Assembly: GCF_027580225.2 (NCBI RefSeq)
Contig: NC_073359.2
Span: 14,888,001-14,952,000 of the forward strand
Direction of reading: 5' to 3'
DNA: 64,000 bases
Origin: Misgurnus anguillicaudatus
Lineage: Eukaryota > Chordata > Actinopteri > Cypriniformes > Cobitidae
The notes under the pieces were generated by a model, which worked only from the letters and a program-made list of their open reading frames with translations, was not told the DNA's origin and did no database searches. Below are positions 35,762 to 48,490 of the stretch, piece by piece (position 1 is the stretch's first letter; every line of letters begins with the position of its first letter). Both the position numbers and the translations under genes were made by a program.

Positions 35762-37124
35762 CTTCTTCCACCCTGAAGCTATTTTGGGGATTTTCGCCAG
35801 GATTTGGCCTACCCAATTTCAAAAGCTTCCCATACCCACATGCAGAGGTTTACATACAAATGTTTGGTATCATTTTACAGGAAACCCTTTGAAATTACAT
35901 AAAACACTGTTGAAAGTGCTAAACATGGTTGTATGTGATGTCAGTCCTCTAATAAACACAAAAATAAATAGGCGCTTTTTGATGTTTTTTTTCTAAAGTT
36001 TTTATTTAAAAGTGTATAACTCTGGCCCTGAGTGCCTCAGCTCCCTGCAGACAGTTTTGTTTGATTCCAGCAATTGCCAGCTTACAGAGGAAAAAATATT
36101 TTTTTCTCTATCATAATCTATGCAAAAGTTATTTTACTCCAACTGATGGGAGGAATAATACCCTTTTTGTATACAATTTCTGCCTAAAAACATTTGAAGT
36201 GCTCCCATAACCACATACAGTGGAATAAATGCAATTGCTTTATATCATTTTAAAGAAAACCCTTTGAAGTTACATAAAAAGCTGCTGTTTGTGACAAATA
36301 GTGTTATTTATGTTGTTTTTCATATGATGAAACACCAAATTTTCTTTTTATATGTTGTAAATACTGCCTCTGATAGTGTATAACTCTGGTTCTGGGTGCT
36401 CTAGCAGACTGCAGACAGTTCTGGTTGTTACCAGCAGCAGACAGTAAACACCCAAAAAAAGAATGATCTCTTTAGCATGTCGCATTCAAAAGTTATTTTC
36501 ATTTTACTGAAGTGTCCGAAAATACATTTTTCATACAAATATTAATTTTTTGTTTTGGACATATAATAAATAACAAGGGATTATTCATGCACACAACCTA
36601 AGAAAATGCTGTGAATGGACTCATTTTTTAGAGTAGGACCTAAGAGAAAAGATGGTGTATCATTTGTGGCTATATGTGCTATCTGAGGCAGTCCACACTC
36701 AATTTTCCCATATGTTTACAAAAGACGATTTTTTACCTTATTATTCATTCAACTATTGTTGGATATGTGTTGATAATAGAACAAAAATAACACTGTAGCC
36801 TTATTCCTGAGAATGAGAGCTTTCATTTGATATAAGACTTGCCCATGTTTGTCATACTTGAAAAATATGAAATATGTGAATATTAAATCATATAAAAAAT
36901 TATGGGGGGGGTGATAGTGTAAATTAAGTGTAAATAACTTTCTTACAGTAAAAGATTTCTCAAAGTGATGCATATCTGGAGAAAGTAGAGAGTCTAAGCT
37001 TTCAAACAGTATCTCATATGTGTTACTGGGGTCCATGATGGACCATTAAAGATTAAAAGAATATTTTATTTGAGTCAAAATATGAAATTTTGTACCCGGG
37101 ACTGGGTCCTCAGGGTTTAAGAGG
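35762..37124 (+). mobile_element. 1.36-kb non-autonomous DNA transposon-like element, copy 1
   Basis: 1363 bp of AT-rich sequence interrupts a monomer within GTGCCTAAAATG. CTAA is present on both sides (35758-35761 and 37125-37128) but once in unoccupied monomers, so it is a 4-bp target duplication. Ends are imperfect inverted repeats: CTTCTTCCACCCTGAAGC against the reverse complement of the right end, CCTCTTAAACCCTGAGGA (13 of 18 identical). The inside holds a diverged direct duplication. No transposase is visible; the superfamily is not assigned. Confidence 0.85.
35850..36460 (+). repeat. Diverged internal duplication in the 1.36-kb element
   Basis: Two segments about 365-375 bp apart share CCCTTTGAARTTACATAAAA (35885 and 36260), AGTGTATAACTCTGG (36011 and 36375), GCAGACAGTT and CCATA-CCACAT. 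The offset varies, so the duplication is old and predates the insertion. Confidence 0.7.
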
Positions 37125-40100
37125 CTAAAATGCTCACAGGGCATGCATATGATGAAACAAGCTGTTTTAAAGCATATCTAGCTCAGAGAAGCGTTTCTGA
37201 GTGAGAATTGCATATTTCAAGTGGCAATGTAACTTTTCATGCAAAAGTGACGAAATGTGCCTAAAATGCTCACAGGAGCATGCATATGATGAAACTAGCT
37301 GTTTTAAAGCATATCTAGCACAGAAAAGCGTTTCTGAGTGATTTGTGCATATTTCAAGTGGCAATGTAACTTTTCATGCAAAAGTGACCAAATGTGCCTA
37401 AAATGCTCACGGGAGCATGCATATGATGAAATTAGCTGTTTTAAAGCATATCTAGCCCAGAAAAGCGTTTCTGAGTGATTTGTGCATATTTCAAGTGGCA
37501 ATGTAACTTTTCATGCAAAAGTGACAAAATGTGCCTAAAATGCTCACAGGAGCATGCATAGATGAAACTAGCTGTTTTAAAGCATATCTAGCTCAGAAAA
37601 GCGTTTCTGAGTGATTTGTGCATATTTCAAGTGGCAATGTAACTTTTCATGCAAAAGTGACCAAATGTGCCTAAAATGCTCACGGGAGCATGCATATGAT
37701 GAAACAAGCTGTTTTAAAGCATATCTAGCTCAGAAAAGCGTTTCTGAGTGATTTGTGCATATTTCAAGTGGCAATGTAACTTTTCATGCAAAAGTGACCA
37801 AATGTGCCTAAAATGCTCACGGGAGCATGCATATGATGAAATTAGCTGTTTTAAAGCATATCTAGCCCAGAAAAGCGTTTCTGAGTGATTTGTGCATATT
37901 TCAAGTGGCAATGTTACTTTTCATGCAAAAGTGACCAAATGTGCCTAAAATGCTCAGGGGAGCATGCATATGATGAAACAAGCTGTTTTAAAGCATATCT
38001 AGCTCAGAAAAGCGTTTCTGAGTGATTTGTGCATATTTCAAGTGGCAATGTAACTTTTCATGCAAAAGTGACCAAATGTGCCTAAAATGCTCATGGGGGC
38101 ATGCATATGATGAAACAAGTTGTTTTAAAGCATATCTAGCTCAGAAAAGCGTTTCTGAGTGATTTGTGCATATTTCAAGTGGCAATGTAACTTTTCATGC
38201 AAAAGTGACCAAATGTGCCTAAAATGCTCAGGGGAGCATGCATATGATGAAACAAGCTGTTTTAAAGCATATCTAGCTCAGAAAAGCGTTTCTGAGTGAT
38301 TTTTGCATATTTCAAGTGGCATGTAACATTTTATGCAAAAGTGACCAAATGTGCCTAAAATGCTCACGGGAGCATGGATATGATAAAACAAGCTGTTTTA
38401 AAGCATATCTAGCTCAGAAAAGCGTTTCTGAGTGATTTTTGCATATTTCAAGTGGCAATGTAACTTTTCATGCAAAAGTTACCAAATGTGCCTAAAATGC
38501 TCACGGGAGCATGCATATGATGAAACAAGCTGTTTTAAAGCATATCTAGCTCAGAAAAGTGTTTCTGAGTGAAAATTGCATATTTTTAGTGGCAATGTAA
38601 CTTTTCATGCAAAAGTGACCAAATGTGCCTAAAATGCTCACGGGGCATGCATATGATGAAACAAGCTGTTTTAAAGCATATCTAGCTCAGAGAAGCGTTT
38701 CTGAGTGAGAATTGCATATTTCAAGTGGCAATGTAACTTTTCATGCAAAAGTGACGAAATGTGCCTAAAATGCTCACAGGAGCATGCATATGATGAAACT
38801 AGCTGTTTTAAAGCATATCTAGCACAGAAAAGCGTTTCTGAGTGATTTGTGCATATTTCAAGTGGCAATGTAACTTTTCATGCAAAAGTGATCAAATGTG
38901 CCTAAAATGCTCACGGGAGCATGCATATGATGAAATTAGCTGTTTTAAAGCATATCTAGCCCAGAAAAGCGTTTCTGAGTGATTTGTGCATATTTCAAGT
39001 GGCAATGTAACTTTTCATGCAAAAGTGACCAAATGTGCCTAAAATGCTCACAGGAGCATGTATAGATGAAACTAGCTGTTTTAAAGCATATCTTGCTCAG
39101 AAAAGCGTTTCTGAGGGATTTGTGCATATTTCCAGTGGCAAATGTAACTTTTCATGTAAAAGTGACCAAATGTGCCTAAAATGCTCACGGGAGCATGCAT
39201 ATGATGAAACAAGCTGTTTTAAAGCATATCTAGCTCAGAAAAGTGTTTCTGAGTGAGAATTGCATATTTCAAGTGGCAATGTAACTTTTCATGCAAAAGT
39301 GACCAAATGTGCCCAAAATGCTTACAGCAGCATGCATATGATGAAACTAGCTGTTTTAAAGCATATCTAGCTCAGAAAAGTGTTTTTGAGTGATTTGTGC
39401 ATATTTCAAGTGGCAATGTAACTTTTCATGCAAAAGTGACCAAATGTGCCTAAAATGCTCAGGGGAGCATGCATATGATGAAACAAGCTGTTTTAAAGCA
39501 TACCTAGCTCAGAGAAGCGTTTCTGAGTGAGAATTGCATATTTCAAGTGGCAATGTAACTTTTCATGCAAAAGTGACGAAATGTGCCTAAAATGCTCACA
39601 GGAGCATGCATATGATGAAACTAGCTGTTTTAAAGCATATCTAGCACAGAAAAGCGTTTCTGAGTGATTTGTGCATATTTCAAGTGGCAATGTAACTTTT
39701 CATGCAAAAGTGACCAAATGTGCCTAAAATGCTCACGGGAGCATGCATATGATGAAATTAGCTGTTTTAAAGCATATCTAGCCCAGAAAAGCGTTTCTGA
39801 GTGATTTGTGCATATTTCAAGTGGCAATGTAACTTTTCATGCAAAAGTGACCAAATGTGCCTAAAATGCTCACAGGAGCATGCATAGATGAAACTAGCTG
39901 TTTTAAAGCATATCTAGCTCAGATAAGCGTTTCTGAGTGATTTGTGCATATTTCAAGTGGCAATGTAACTTTTCATGCAAAAGTGACCAAATGTGCCTAA
40001 AATGCTCACGGGAGCATGAATATGATGAAACAAGCTGTTTTAAAGCATATCTAGCTCAGAAAAGCGTTTCTGAGTGATTTGTGCATATTTCAAGTGGCAA

Positions 40101-43028
40101 TGTAACTTTTTATGCAAAAGTGACCAAATGTGCCTAAAATGATCACAGGAGCATGCATATGATGAAACTAGCTGTCTTAAAGCATATCTACCTCAGAAAA
40201 GCGTTTCTGAGGGATTTGTGCATATTTCCAGTGGCAAATGTAACTTTTCATGTAAAAGTGACCAAATGTGCCTAAAATGCTCACGGGAGCATGCATATGA
40301 TGAAACAAGCTGTTTTAAAGCATATCTGGCTCAGAAAAGTGTTTCTGAGTGAGAATTGCATTTTTCAAGTGGCAATGTAACTTTTCATGAAAAAGTGACC
40401 AAATATGACTAAAATGCTCACGGGAACATGCATATGATGAAATTAGCTGTTTTAAAGCATATCTAGCTCAGAAAAGCGTTTCTGAGTGATTTGTGCATAA
40501 TTCAAGTGGCAATGTAACTTTTCATGCAAAAGTAACCAAATGTGCCTACAATGCTCACGGGAGCATGGATATGATAAAATAATCTGTTTTAAAGCATATC
40601 TAGCTCAGAAAAGCGTTTCTGAGTGATTTGTGCATATTTCAAGTGGCAATGTAACTTTTCATGCAAAAGTGACCAAATGTGCCTAAAATGCTCACGGGAG
40701 CATGTATATGATGAAACTAGCTGTTTTAAAGCATATCTAGCTCAGAAAAGCGTTTCTGAGTGATTTGTGCATATTTTAAGTGGCAATGTAACTTTTCATG
40801 CAAAAGTGACCAAATGTGCCTAAAATTGCTCACGGGGGCATGCATATGATGAAACAAGCTGTTTTAAAGCATATCTAGCTCAGAAAAGCGTTTCTGAGTG
40901 ATTTGTGCATATTTCAAGTGGCAATGTAACTTTTCATGCAAAAGTAACCAAATGTGCCTACAATGCTCACGGGAGCATGGATATGATAAAATAATCTGTT
41001 TTTAAAGCATATCTAGCTCAGAAAAGCGTTTTTGAGTGATTTGTGCATATTTCAAGTGGCAATGTAACTTTTCATGCAAAAGTGACTCAAATGTGCCTAA
41101 AAATGCTCACGGGAGCATGCATATGATGAAACAAGCTGTTTTAAAGCATATCTAGCTCAGAAAAGCGTTTCTGAGTGAAAATTGCATATTTTAAGTGGCA
41201 ATGTAACTTTTCATGCAAAAGTGACAAAATGTGCCTAAAATGCTCACAGGAGCATGCATAGATGAAACTAGCTGTTTTAAAGCAATATCTAGCTCAGAAA
41301 AGCGTTTCTGAGTGATTTGTGCATATTTCAAGTGGCAATGTAACTTTTCATGCAAAAGTGACCAAATGTGCCTAAAATGCTCACGGGAGCATGCATATTG
41401 ATGAAACAAGCTGTTTTAAAGGCATATCTAGCTCAGAAAAGCGTTTCTGAGTGATTTGTGCATATTTCAAGTGGCAATGTAACTTTTCATGCAAAAGTGA
41501 CCAAATGTGCCTAAAATGCTCACGGGAGCATGCATATGATGAAATTAGCTGTTTTAAAGCATATCTTAGCCCAGAAAAGCGTTTCTGAGTGATTTGTGCA
41601 TATTTCAAGTGGCAATGTAACTTTTCATGCAAAAGTGACCAAATGTGCCTAAAATGCTCAGGGGAGCATGCATATGATGAAACAAGCTGTTTTTAAAGCA
41701 TATCTAGCTCAGAAAAAGCGTTTCTGAGTGATTTGTGCATATTTCAAGTGGCAATGTAACTTTTCATGCAAAAGTGACCAAATGTGCCTAAAATGCTCAT
41801 GGGGGCATACATATGATGAAACAAGTTGTTTTAAAGCATATCTAGCTCAGAAAAGCGTTTCTGAGTGATTTGTGCATATTTCAAGTGGCAATGTAACTTT
41901 TCATGCAAAAGTGACCAAATGTGCCTAAAATGCTCAGGGGAGCATGCATATGATGAAACAAGCTGTTTTAAAGCATATCTAGCTCAGAAAAGCGTTTCTG
42001 AGTGATTTTTGCATATTTCAAGTGGCATGTAACATTTTATGCAAAAGTGACCAAATGTGCCTAAAATGCTCACGGGAGCATGGATATGATAAAACAAGCT
42101 GTTTTAAAGCATATCTAGCTCAGAAAAGCGTTTCTGAGTGATTTTTTGCATATTTCAAGTGGCAATGTAACTTTTCATGCAAAAGTTACCAAATGTGCCT
42201 AAAATGCTCACGGGAGCATGCATATGATGAAACAAGCTGTTTTAAAGCATATCTAGCTCAGAAAAGTGTTTCTGAGTGAAAAATTGCATATTTTTAGTGG
42301 CAATGTAACCTTTTCATGCAAAAGTGACCAAATGTGCCTAAAATGCTCACGGGGCATGCATATGATGAAACAAGCTGTTTTAAAGCATATCTAGCTCAGA
42401 GAAGCGTTTCTGAGTGAGAATTGCATATTTCAAGTGGCAATGTAACTTTTCATGCAAAAGTGACGAAATGTGCCTAAAATGCTCACAGGAGCATGCATAT
42501 GATGAAACTTGCTGTTTTAAAGCATATCTAGCACAGAAAAGCGTTTCTGAGTGATTTGTGCATATTTTAAGTGGCAATGTAACTTTCATGCAAAAGTGAC
42601 CAAATGTGCCTAAAATGCTCACGGGGGCATGCATATGATGAAACAAGCTGTTTTAAAGCATATCTAGCTCAGAAAAGCGTTTTCTGAGTGATTTGTGCAT
42701 ATTTCAAGTGGCAATGTAACTTTTCATGCAAAAGTGACCAAATGTGCCTAAAATGCTCACGGGAGCATGCATATTATGAAACAAGCTGTGTTAAAGCATA
42801 TCTAGCTCAGAAAAGCGTTTTCTGAGTGATTTTTGCATATTTCAAGTGGGCAATGTAACTTTTCATGCCAAAGTGACCAAATGTGCCTAAAATGCTCACG
42901 GGGGCAATGCATATGATGAAACAAGCTGTTTTAAAGCATATCTAGCTCAGAAAAGCGTTTCCGAGTGATTTGTGCATATTTCAAGTGGCAATGTAACTTT
43001 TCATGCAAAAGTGACCAAATGTGCCTAA
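37125..43028 (+). repeat. 137-bp satellite, block IV
   Basis: About 43 monomers between the two copies of the 1.36-kb element, a mixture of type A-like and type B-like monomers arranged as in 32.3-34.8 kb. From about 40824 on, single-base insertions become frequent (see the indel-rich tract). Confidence 0.95.
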
Positions 43029-46000
43029 CTTCTTCCACCCTGAAGCTATTTTGGGGATTTTCGCCTGGATTTGGCCTACCCAATTTCAAAAGCTTCCCAT
43101 ACCCACATGCAGAGGTTTACATACAAATGTTTGGTATCATTTTACAGGAAACCCTTTGAAATTACATAAAACACTGTTGAAAGTGCTAAACATGGTTGTA
43201 TGTGATGTCAGTCCTCTAATAAACACAAAAATAAATAGGCGCTTTTTGATGGTTTTTTCTAAAGTTTTTATTTAAAAGTGTATAACTCTGGCCCTGAGTG
43301 CCTCAGCTCCCTGCAGACAGTTTTGTTTGATTCCAGCAATTGCCAGCTTACAGAGGAAAAAATATTTTTTTCTCTATCATAATCTATGCAAAAGTTATTT
43401 TACTCCAACTGATGGGAGGAATAATACCCTTTTTTGTATACAATTTCTGCCTAAAAACATTTGAAGTGCTCCCATAACCACATACAGTGGAATAAATGCA
43501 ATTGCTTTATATCATTTTAAAGAAAACCCTTTGAAGTTACATAAAAAGCTGCTGTTTGTGACAAATAGTGTTATTTATGTTGTTTTTCATATGATGAAAC
43601 ACCAAATTTTCTTTTTATATGTTGTAAATACTGCCTCTGATAGTGTATAACTCTGGTTCTGGGTGCTCTAGCAGACTGCAAACAGTTCTGGTTGTTACCA
43701 GCAGCAGACAGTAAACACCCAAAAAAAAGAATTGATCTCTTTAGCATGTCGCATTCAAAAAGTTATTTTCATTTTACTGAAGTGTCCGAAAATACATTTT
43801 TCATACAAATATTATTTTTTGTTTTGGACATATAATAAATAACAAGGGATTATTCATGCACACAACCTAAGAAAATGCTGTGAATGGACTCATTTTTTTA
43901 GAGTAGGACCTAAGAGAAAAGATGGTGTATCATTTGTGGCTATATGTGCTATCTGAGGCAGTCCACACTCAATTTTCCCATATGTTTACAAAAGACGATT
44001 TTTTACCTTATTATTCATTCAACTATTGTTGGATATGTGTTGATAATAGAACAAAAATAACGCTGTAGCCATATTCCTGAGAATGAGAGCTTTCATTTGA
44101 TATAAGACTTGCCCATGTTTGTCATACTTGAAAAATATGAAATATGTGAATATTAAATCATATAAAAAATTATGGGGGGGGGTGATAGTGTAAATTAAGT
44201 GTAAATAACTTTCTTACAGTAAAAGATTTCTCAAAGTGATGCATATCTGGAGAAAGTAGAGAGTCTAAGCTTTCAAACAGTATCTCATATGTGTTACTGG
44301 GGTCCATGATGGACCATTAAAGATTAAAAGAATATTTTATTTGAGTCAAAATATGAAATTTTGTACCCGGGACTGGGTCCTCAGGGTTTAAGAGGCTAAA
44401 ATGCTCACAGGGGCATGCATATGATGAAACAAGCTGTTTTAAAGCATATCTAGCTCAGAGAAGCGTTTCTGAGTGAGAATTGCATATTTCAAGTGGCAAT
44501 GTAACTTTTCATGCAAAAGTGACGAAATGTGCCTAAAATGCTCACAGGAGCATGCATATGATGAAACTAGCTGTTTTAAAGCATATCTAGCACAGAAAAG
44601 CGTTTCTGAGTGATTTGTGCATATTTCAAGTGGCAATGTAACTTTTCATGCAAAAGTGACCAAATGTGCCTAAAATGCTCACGGGAGCATGCATATGATG
44701 AAATTAGCTGTTTTAAAGCATATCTAGCCCAGAAAAGCGTTTCTGAGTGATTTGTGCATATTTCAAGTGGCAATGTAACTTTTCATGCAAAAAGTGACAA
44801 AATGTGCCTAAAATGCTCACAGGAGCATGCATAGATGAAACTAGCTGTTTTAAAGCATATCTAGCTCAGAAAAGCGTTTCTGAGTGATTTGTGCATATTT
44901 CAAGTGGCAATGTAACTTTTCATGCAAAAGTGACCAAATGTGCCTAAAATGCTCACGGGAGCATGCATATGATGAAACAAGCTGTTTTAAAGCATATCTA
45001 GCTCAGAAAAGCGTTTCTGAGTGATTTGTGCATATTTCAAGTGGCAATGTAACTTTTCATGCAAAAGTGACCAAATGTGCCTAAAATGCTCACGGGAGCA
45101 TGCATATGATGAAATTAGCTGTTTTAAAGCATATCTAGCCCAGAAAAGCGTTTCTGAGTGATTTGTGCATATTTCAAGTGGCAATGTTACTTTTCATGCA
45201 AAAGTGACCAAATGTGCCTAAAATGCTCAGGGGAGCATGCATATGATGAAACAAGCTGTTTTAAAGCATATCTAGCTCAGAAAAGCGTTTCTGAGTGATT
45301 TGTGCATAGTTTCAAGTGGCAATGTAACTTTTCATGCAAAAGTGACCAAATGTGCCTAAAATGCTCATGGGGGCATGCATATGATGAAACAAGTTGTTTT
45401 AAAGCATATCTAGCTCAGAAAAGCGTTTCTGAGTGATTTGTGCATATTTCAAGTGGCAATGTAACTTTTCATGCAAAAGTGACCAAATGTGCCTAAAATG
45501 CTCAGGGGAGCATGCATATGATGAAACAAGCTGTTTTAAAGCATATCTAGCTCAGAAAAGCGTTTCTGAGTGATTTTTGCATATTTCAAGTGCATGTAAC
45601 ATTTTATGCAAAAGTGACCAAATGTGCCTAAAATGCTCACGGGAGCATGGATATGATAAAACAAGCTGTTTTTAAGCATATCTAGCTCAGAAAAGCGTTT
45701 CTGAGTGATTTTTGCATATTTCAAGTGGCAATGTAACTTTTCATGCAAAAGTTACCAAATGTGCCTAAAATGCTCACGGGAGCATGCATATGATGAAACA
45801 AGCTGTTTTAAAGCATATCTAGCTCAGAAAAGTGTTTTCTGAGTGAAAATTGCATATTTTTAGTGGCAATGTAACTTTTCATGCAAAAGTGACCAAATGT
45901 GCCTAAAATGCTCACGGGGCATGCATATGATGAAACAAGCTGTTTTAAAGCATATCTAGCTCAGAGAAGCGTTTCTGAGTGAGAATTGCATATTTCAAGT

Positions 46001-48145
46001 GGCAATGTAACTTTTCATGCAAAAGTGACGAAAATGTGCCTAAAATGCTCACAGGAGCATGCATATGATGAAACTAGCTGTTTTAAAGCATATCTAGCAC
46101 AGAAAAGCGTTTCTGAGTGATTTGTGCATATTTCAAGTGGCAATGTAACTTTTCATGCAAAAGTGATCAAATGTGCCTAAAATGCTCACGGGAGCATGCA
46201 TATGATGAAATTAGCTGTTTTAAAGCATATCTAGCCCAGAAAAGCGTTTCTGAGTGATTTGTGCATATTTCAAGTGGCAATGTAACTTTTCATGCAAAAG
46301 TGACCAAATGTGCCTAAAATGCTCACAGGAGCATGTATAGATGAAACTAGCTGTTTTTAAAGCATATCTTGCTCAGAAAAGCGTTTCTGAGGGATTTGTG
46401 CATATTTCCAGTGGCAAAATGTAACTTTTCATGTAAAAGTGACCAAATGTGCCTAAAATGCTCACGGGAGCATGCATATGATGAAACAAGCTGTTTTAAA
46501 GCATATCTAGCTCAGAAAAGTGTTTCTGAGTGAGAATTGCATATTTCAAGTGGCAATGTAACTTTTCATGCAAAAAGTGACCAAATGTGCCCAAAATGCT
46601 TACAGCAGCATGCATATGATGAAACTAGCTGTTTTAAAGCATATCTAGCTCAGAAAAGTGTTTTTGAGTGATTTGTGCATATTTCAAGTGGCAATGTAAC
46701 TTTTCATGCAAAAGTGACCAAATGTGCCTAAAATGCTCAGGGGAGCATGCATATGATGAAACAAGCTGTTTTAAAGCATACCTAGCTCAGAGAAGCGTTT
46801 CTGAGTGAGAATTGCATATTTCAAGTGGCAATGTAACTTTTCATGCAAAAGTGACGAAATGTGCCTAAAATGCTCACAGGAGCATGCATATGATGAAACT
46901 AGCTGTTTTAAAGCATATCTAGCACAGAAAAGCGTTTCTGAGTGATTTGTGCATATTTCAAGTGGCAATGTAACTTTTCATGCAAAAGTGACCAAATGTG
47001 CCTAAAATGCTCACGGGAGCATGCATATGATGAAATTAGCTGTTTTAAAGCATATCTAGCCCAGAAAAGCGTTTCTGAGTGATTTGTGCATATTTCAAGT
47101 GGCAATGTAACTTTTCATGCAAAAGTGACCAAATGTGCCTAAAATGCTCACAGGAGCATGCATAGATGAAACTAGCTGTTTTAAAGCATATCTAGCTCAG
47201 ATAAGCGTTTCTGAGTGATTTGTGCATATTTCAAGTGGCAATGTAACTTTTCATGCAAAAAGTGACCAAATGTGCCTAAAATGCTCACGGGAGCATGAAT
47301 ATGATGAAACAAGCTGTTTTAAAGCATATCTAGCTCAGAAAAGCGTTCTGAGTGATTTTGTGCATATTTCAAGTGGCAATGTAACTTTTTATGCAAAAGT
47401 GACCAAATGTGCCTAAAATGATCACAGGAGCATGCATATGATGAAACTAGCTGTCTTAAAGCATATCTACCTCAGAAAAGCGTTTCTGAGGGATTTGTGC
47501 ATATTTCCAGTGGCAAATGTAACTTTTCATGTAAAAGTGACCAAATGTGCCTAAAATGCTCACGGGAGCATGCATATGATGAAACAAGCTGTTTTAAAGC
47601 ATATCTGGCTCAGAAAAGTGTTTCTGAGTGAGAATTGCATTTTTCAAGTGGCAATGTAACTTTTCATGAAAAAGTGACCAAATATGACTAAAATGCTCAC
47701 GGGAACATGCATATGATGAAATTAGCTGTTTTAAAGCATATCTAGCTCAGAAAAGCGTTTCTGAGTGATTTGTGCATAATTCAAGTGGCAATGTAACTTT
47801 TCATGCAAAAGTAACCAAATGTGCCTACAATGCTCACGGGAGCATGGATATGATAAAATAATCTGTTTTAAAGCATATCTAGCTCAGAAAAGCGTTTCTG
47901 AGTGATTTGTGCATATTATCAAGTGGCAATGTAACTTTTCATGCAAAAGTGACCAAATGTGCCTAAAATGCTCACGGGAGCATGTATATGATGAAACTAG
48001 CTGTTTTAAAGCATATCTAGCTCAGAAAAGCGTTTCTGAGTGATTTGTGCATATTTTAAGTGGCAATGTAACTTTTCATGCAAAAGTGACCAAATGTGCC
48101 TAAAATGCTCACGGGGGCATGCATATGATGAAACAAGCTGTTTTT
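40824..48145. other. Indel-rich tract, probable low-accuracy assembly segment
   Basis: Single-base insertions or deletions relative to the otherwise uniform monomer appear about every 200 bp only here. Examples are CTAAAATTGCTC (40824), GTGACTCAAATG (about 41087), CTAAAAATGC (41100), AGCAATATC (41283), CATATTGATG (41397), ATATCTTAGCCC (41565), GATTTTTTGC (42143), GTGGGCAATG (42848), GCATAGTTTC (45307), CATATTATCAAG (47915) and CTGTTTTTAAAG (48140). The transposon copy inside shows the same kind of homopolymer changes. Flanking satellite is nearly free of them. Confidence 0.75.
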
Positions 48146-48490
48146 AAAGCATATCTAGCTCAGAAAAGCGTTTCTGAGTGATTTGTGCATATTTCAAGTG
48201 GCAATGTAACTTTTCATGCAAAAGTAACCAAATGTGCCTACAATGCTCACGGGAGCATGGATATGATAAAATAATCTGTTTTAAAGCATATCTAGCTCAG
48301 AAAAGCGTTTTTGAGTGATTTGTGCATATTTCAAGTGGCAATGTAACTTTTCATGCAAAAGTGACCAAATGTGCCTAAAATGCTCACGGGAGCATGCATA
48401 TGATGAAACAAGCTGTTTTAAAGCATATCTAGCTCAGAAAAGCGTTTCTGAGTGAAAATTGCATATTTTAAGTGGCAATGTAACTTTTCA
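41221..48490 (+). repeat. 7.25-kb tandem duplication, copy 2
   Basis: Second copy of 33968-41220 including the second 1.36-kb element. Almost all of it lies inside the indel-rich tract. Beyond about 48490 the two copies diverge (CACGGGGGATGC here, GTGACAAAATG after copy 1). Confidence 0.8.
43029..44395 (+). mobile_element. 1.36-kb non-autonomous DNA transposon-like element, copy 2
   Basis: 1367 bp, same ends and same flanking CTAA (43025-43028 and 44396-44399) as 35762-37124. Differences are mostly one-base length changes in A, T or G runs plus a few substitutions. It arose by duplication of the surrounding satellite, not by a second insertion. Confidence 0.85.

Larger units (their letters stand above)
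33968..41220 (+). repeat. 7.25-kb tandem duplication, copy 1
   Basis: Matches 41221 to about 48490 at an offset of 7253-7278 (drifting because of indels in the second copy). It includes the 1.36-kb element and its flanks. The junction is visible at about 41221, where a GTGAAAATTGCATATTTT monomer runs straight into the GTGACAAAATG monomer found at 33968. Confidence 0.85.

Noticed and set aside
36749..37036. 95-codon minus-strand frame in the 1.36-kb element
   Set aside because: AT-rich, low-complexity translation with no recognised domain. In copy 2 (43029-44395) length changes in homopolymers disrupt it.
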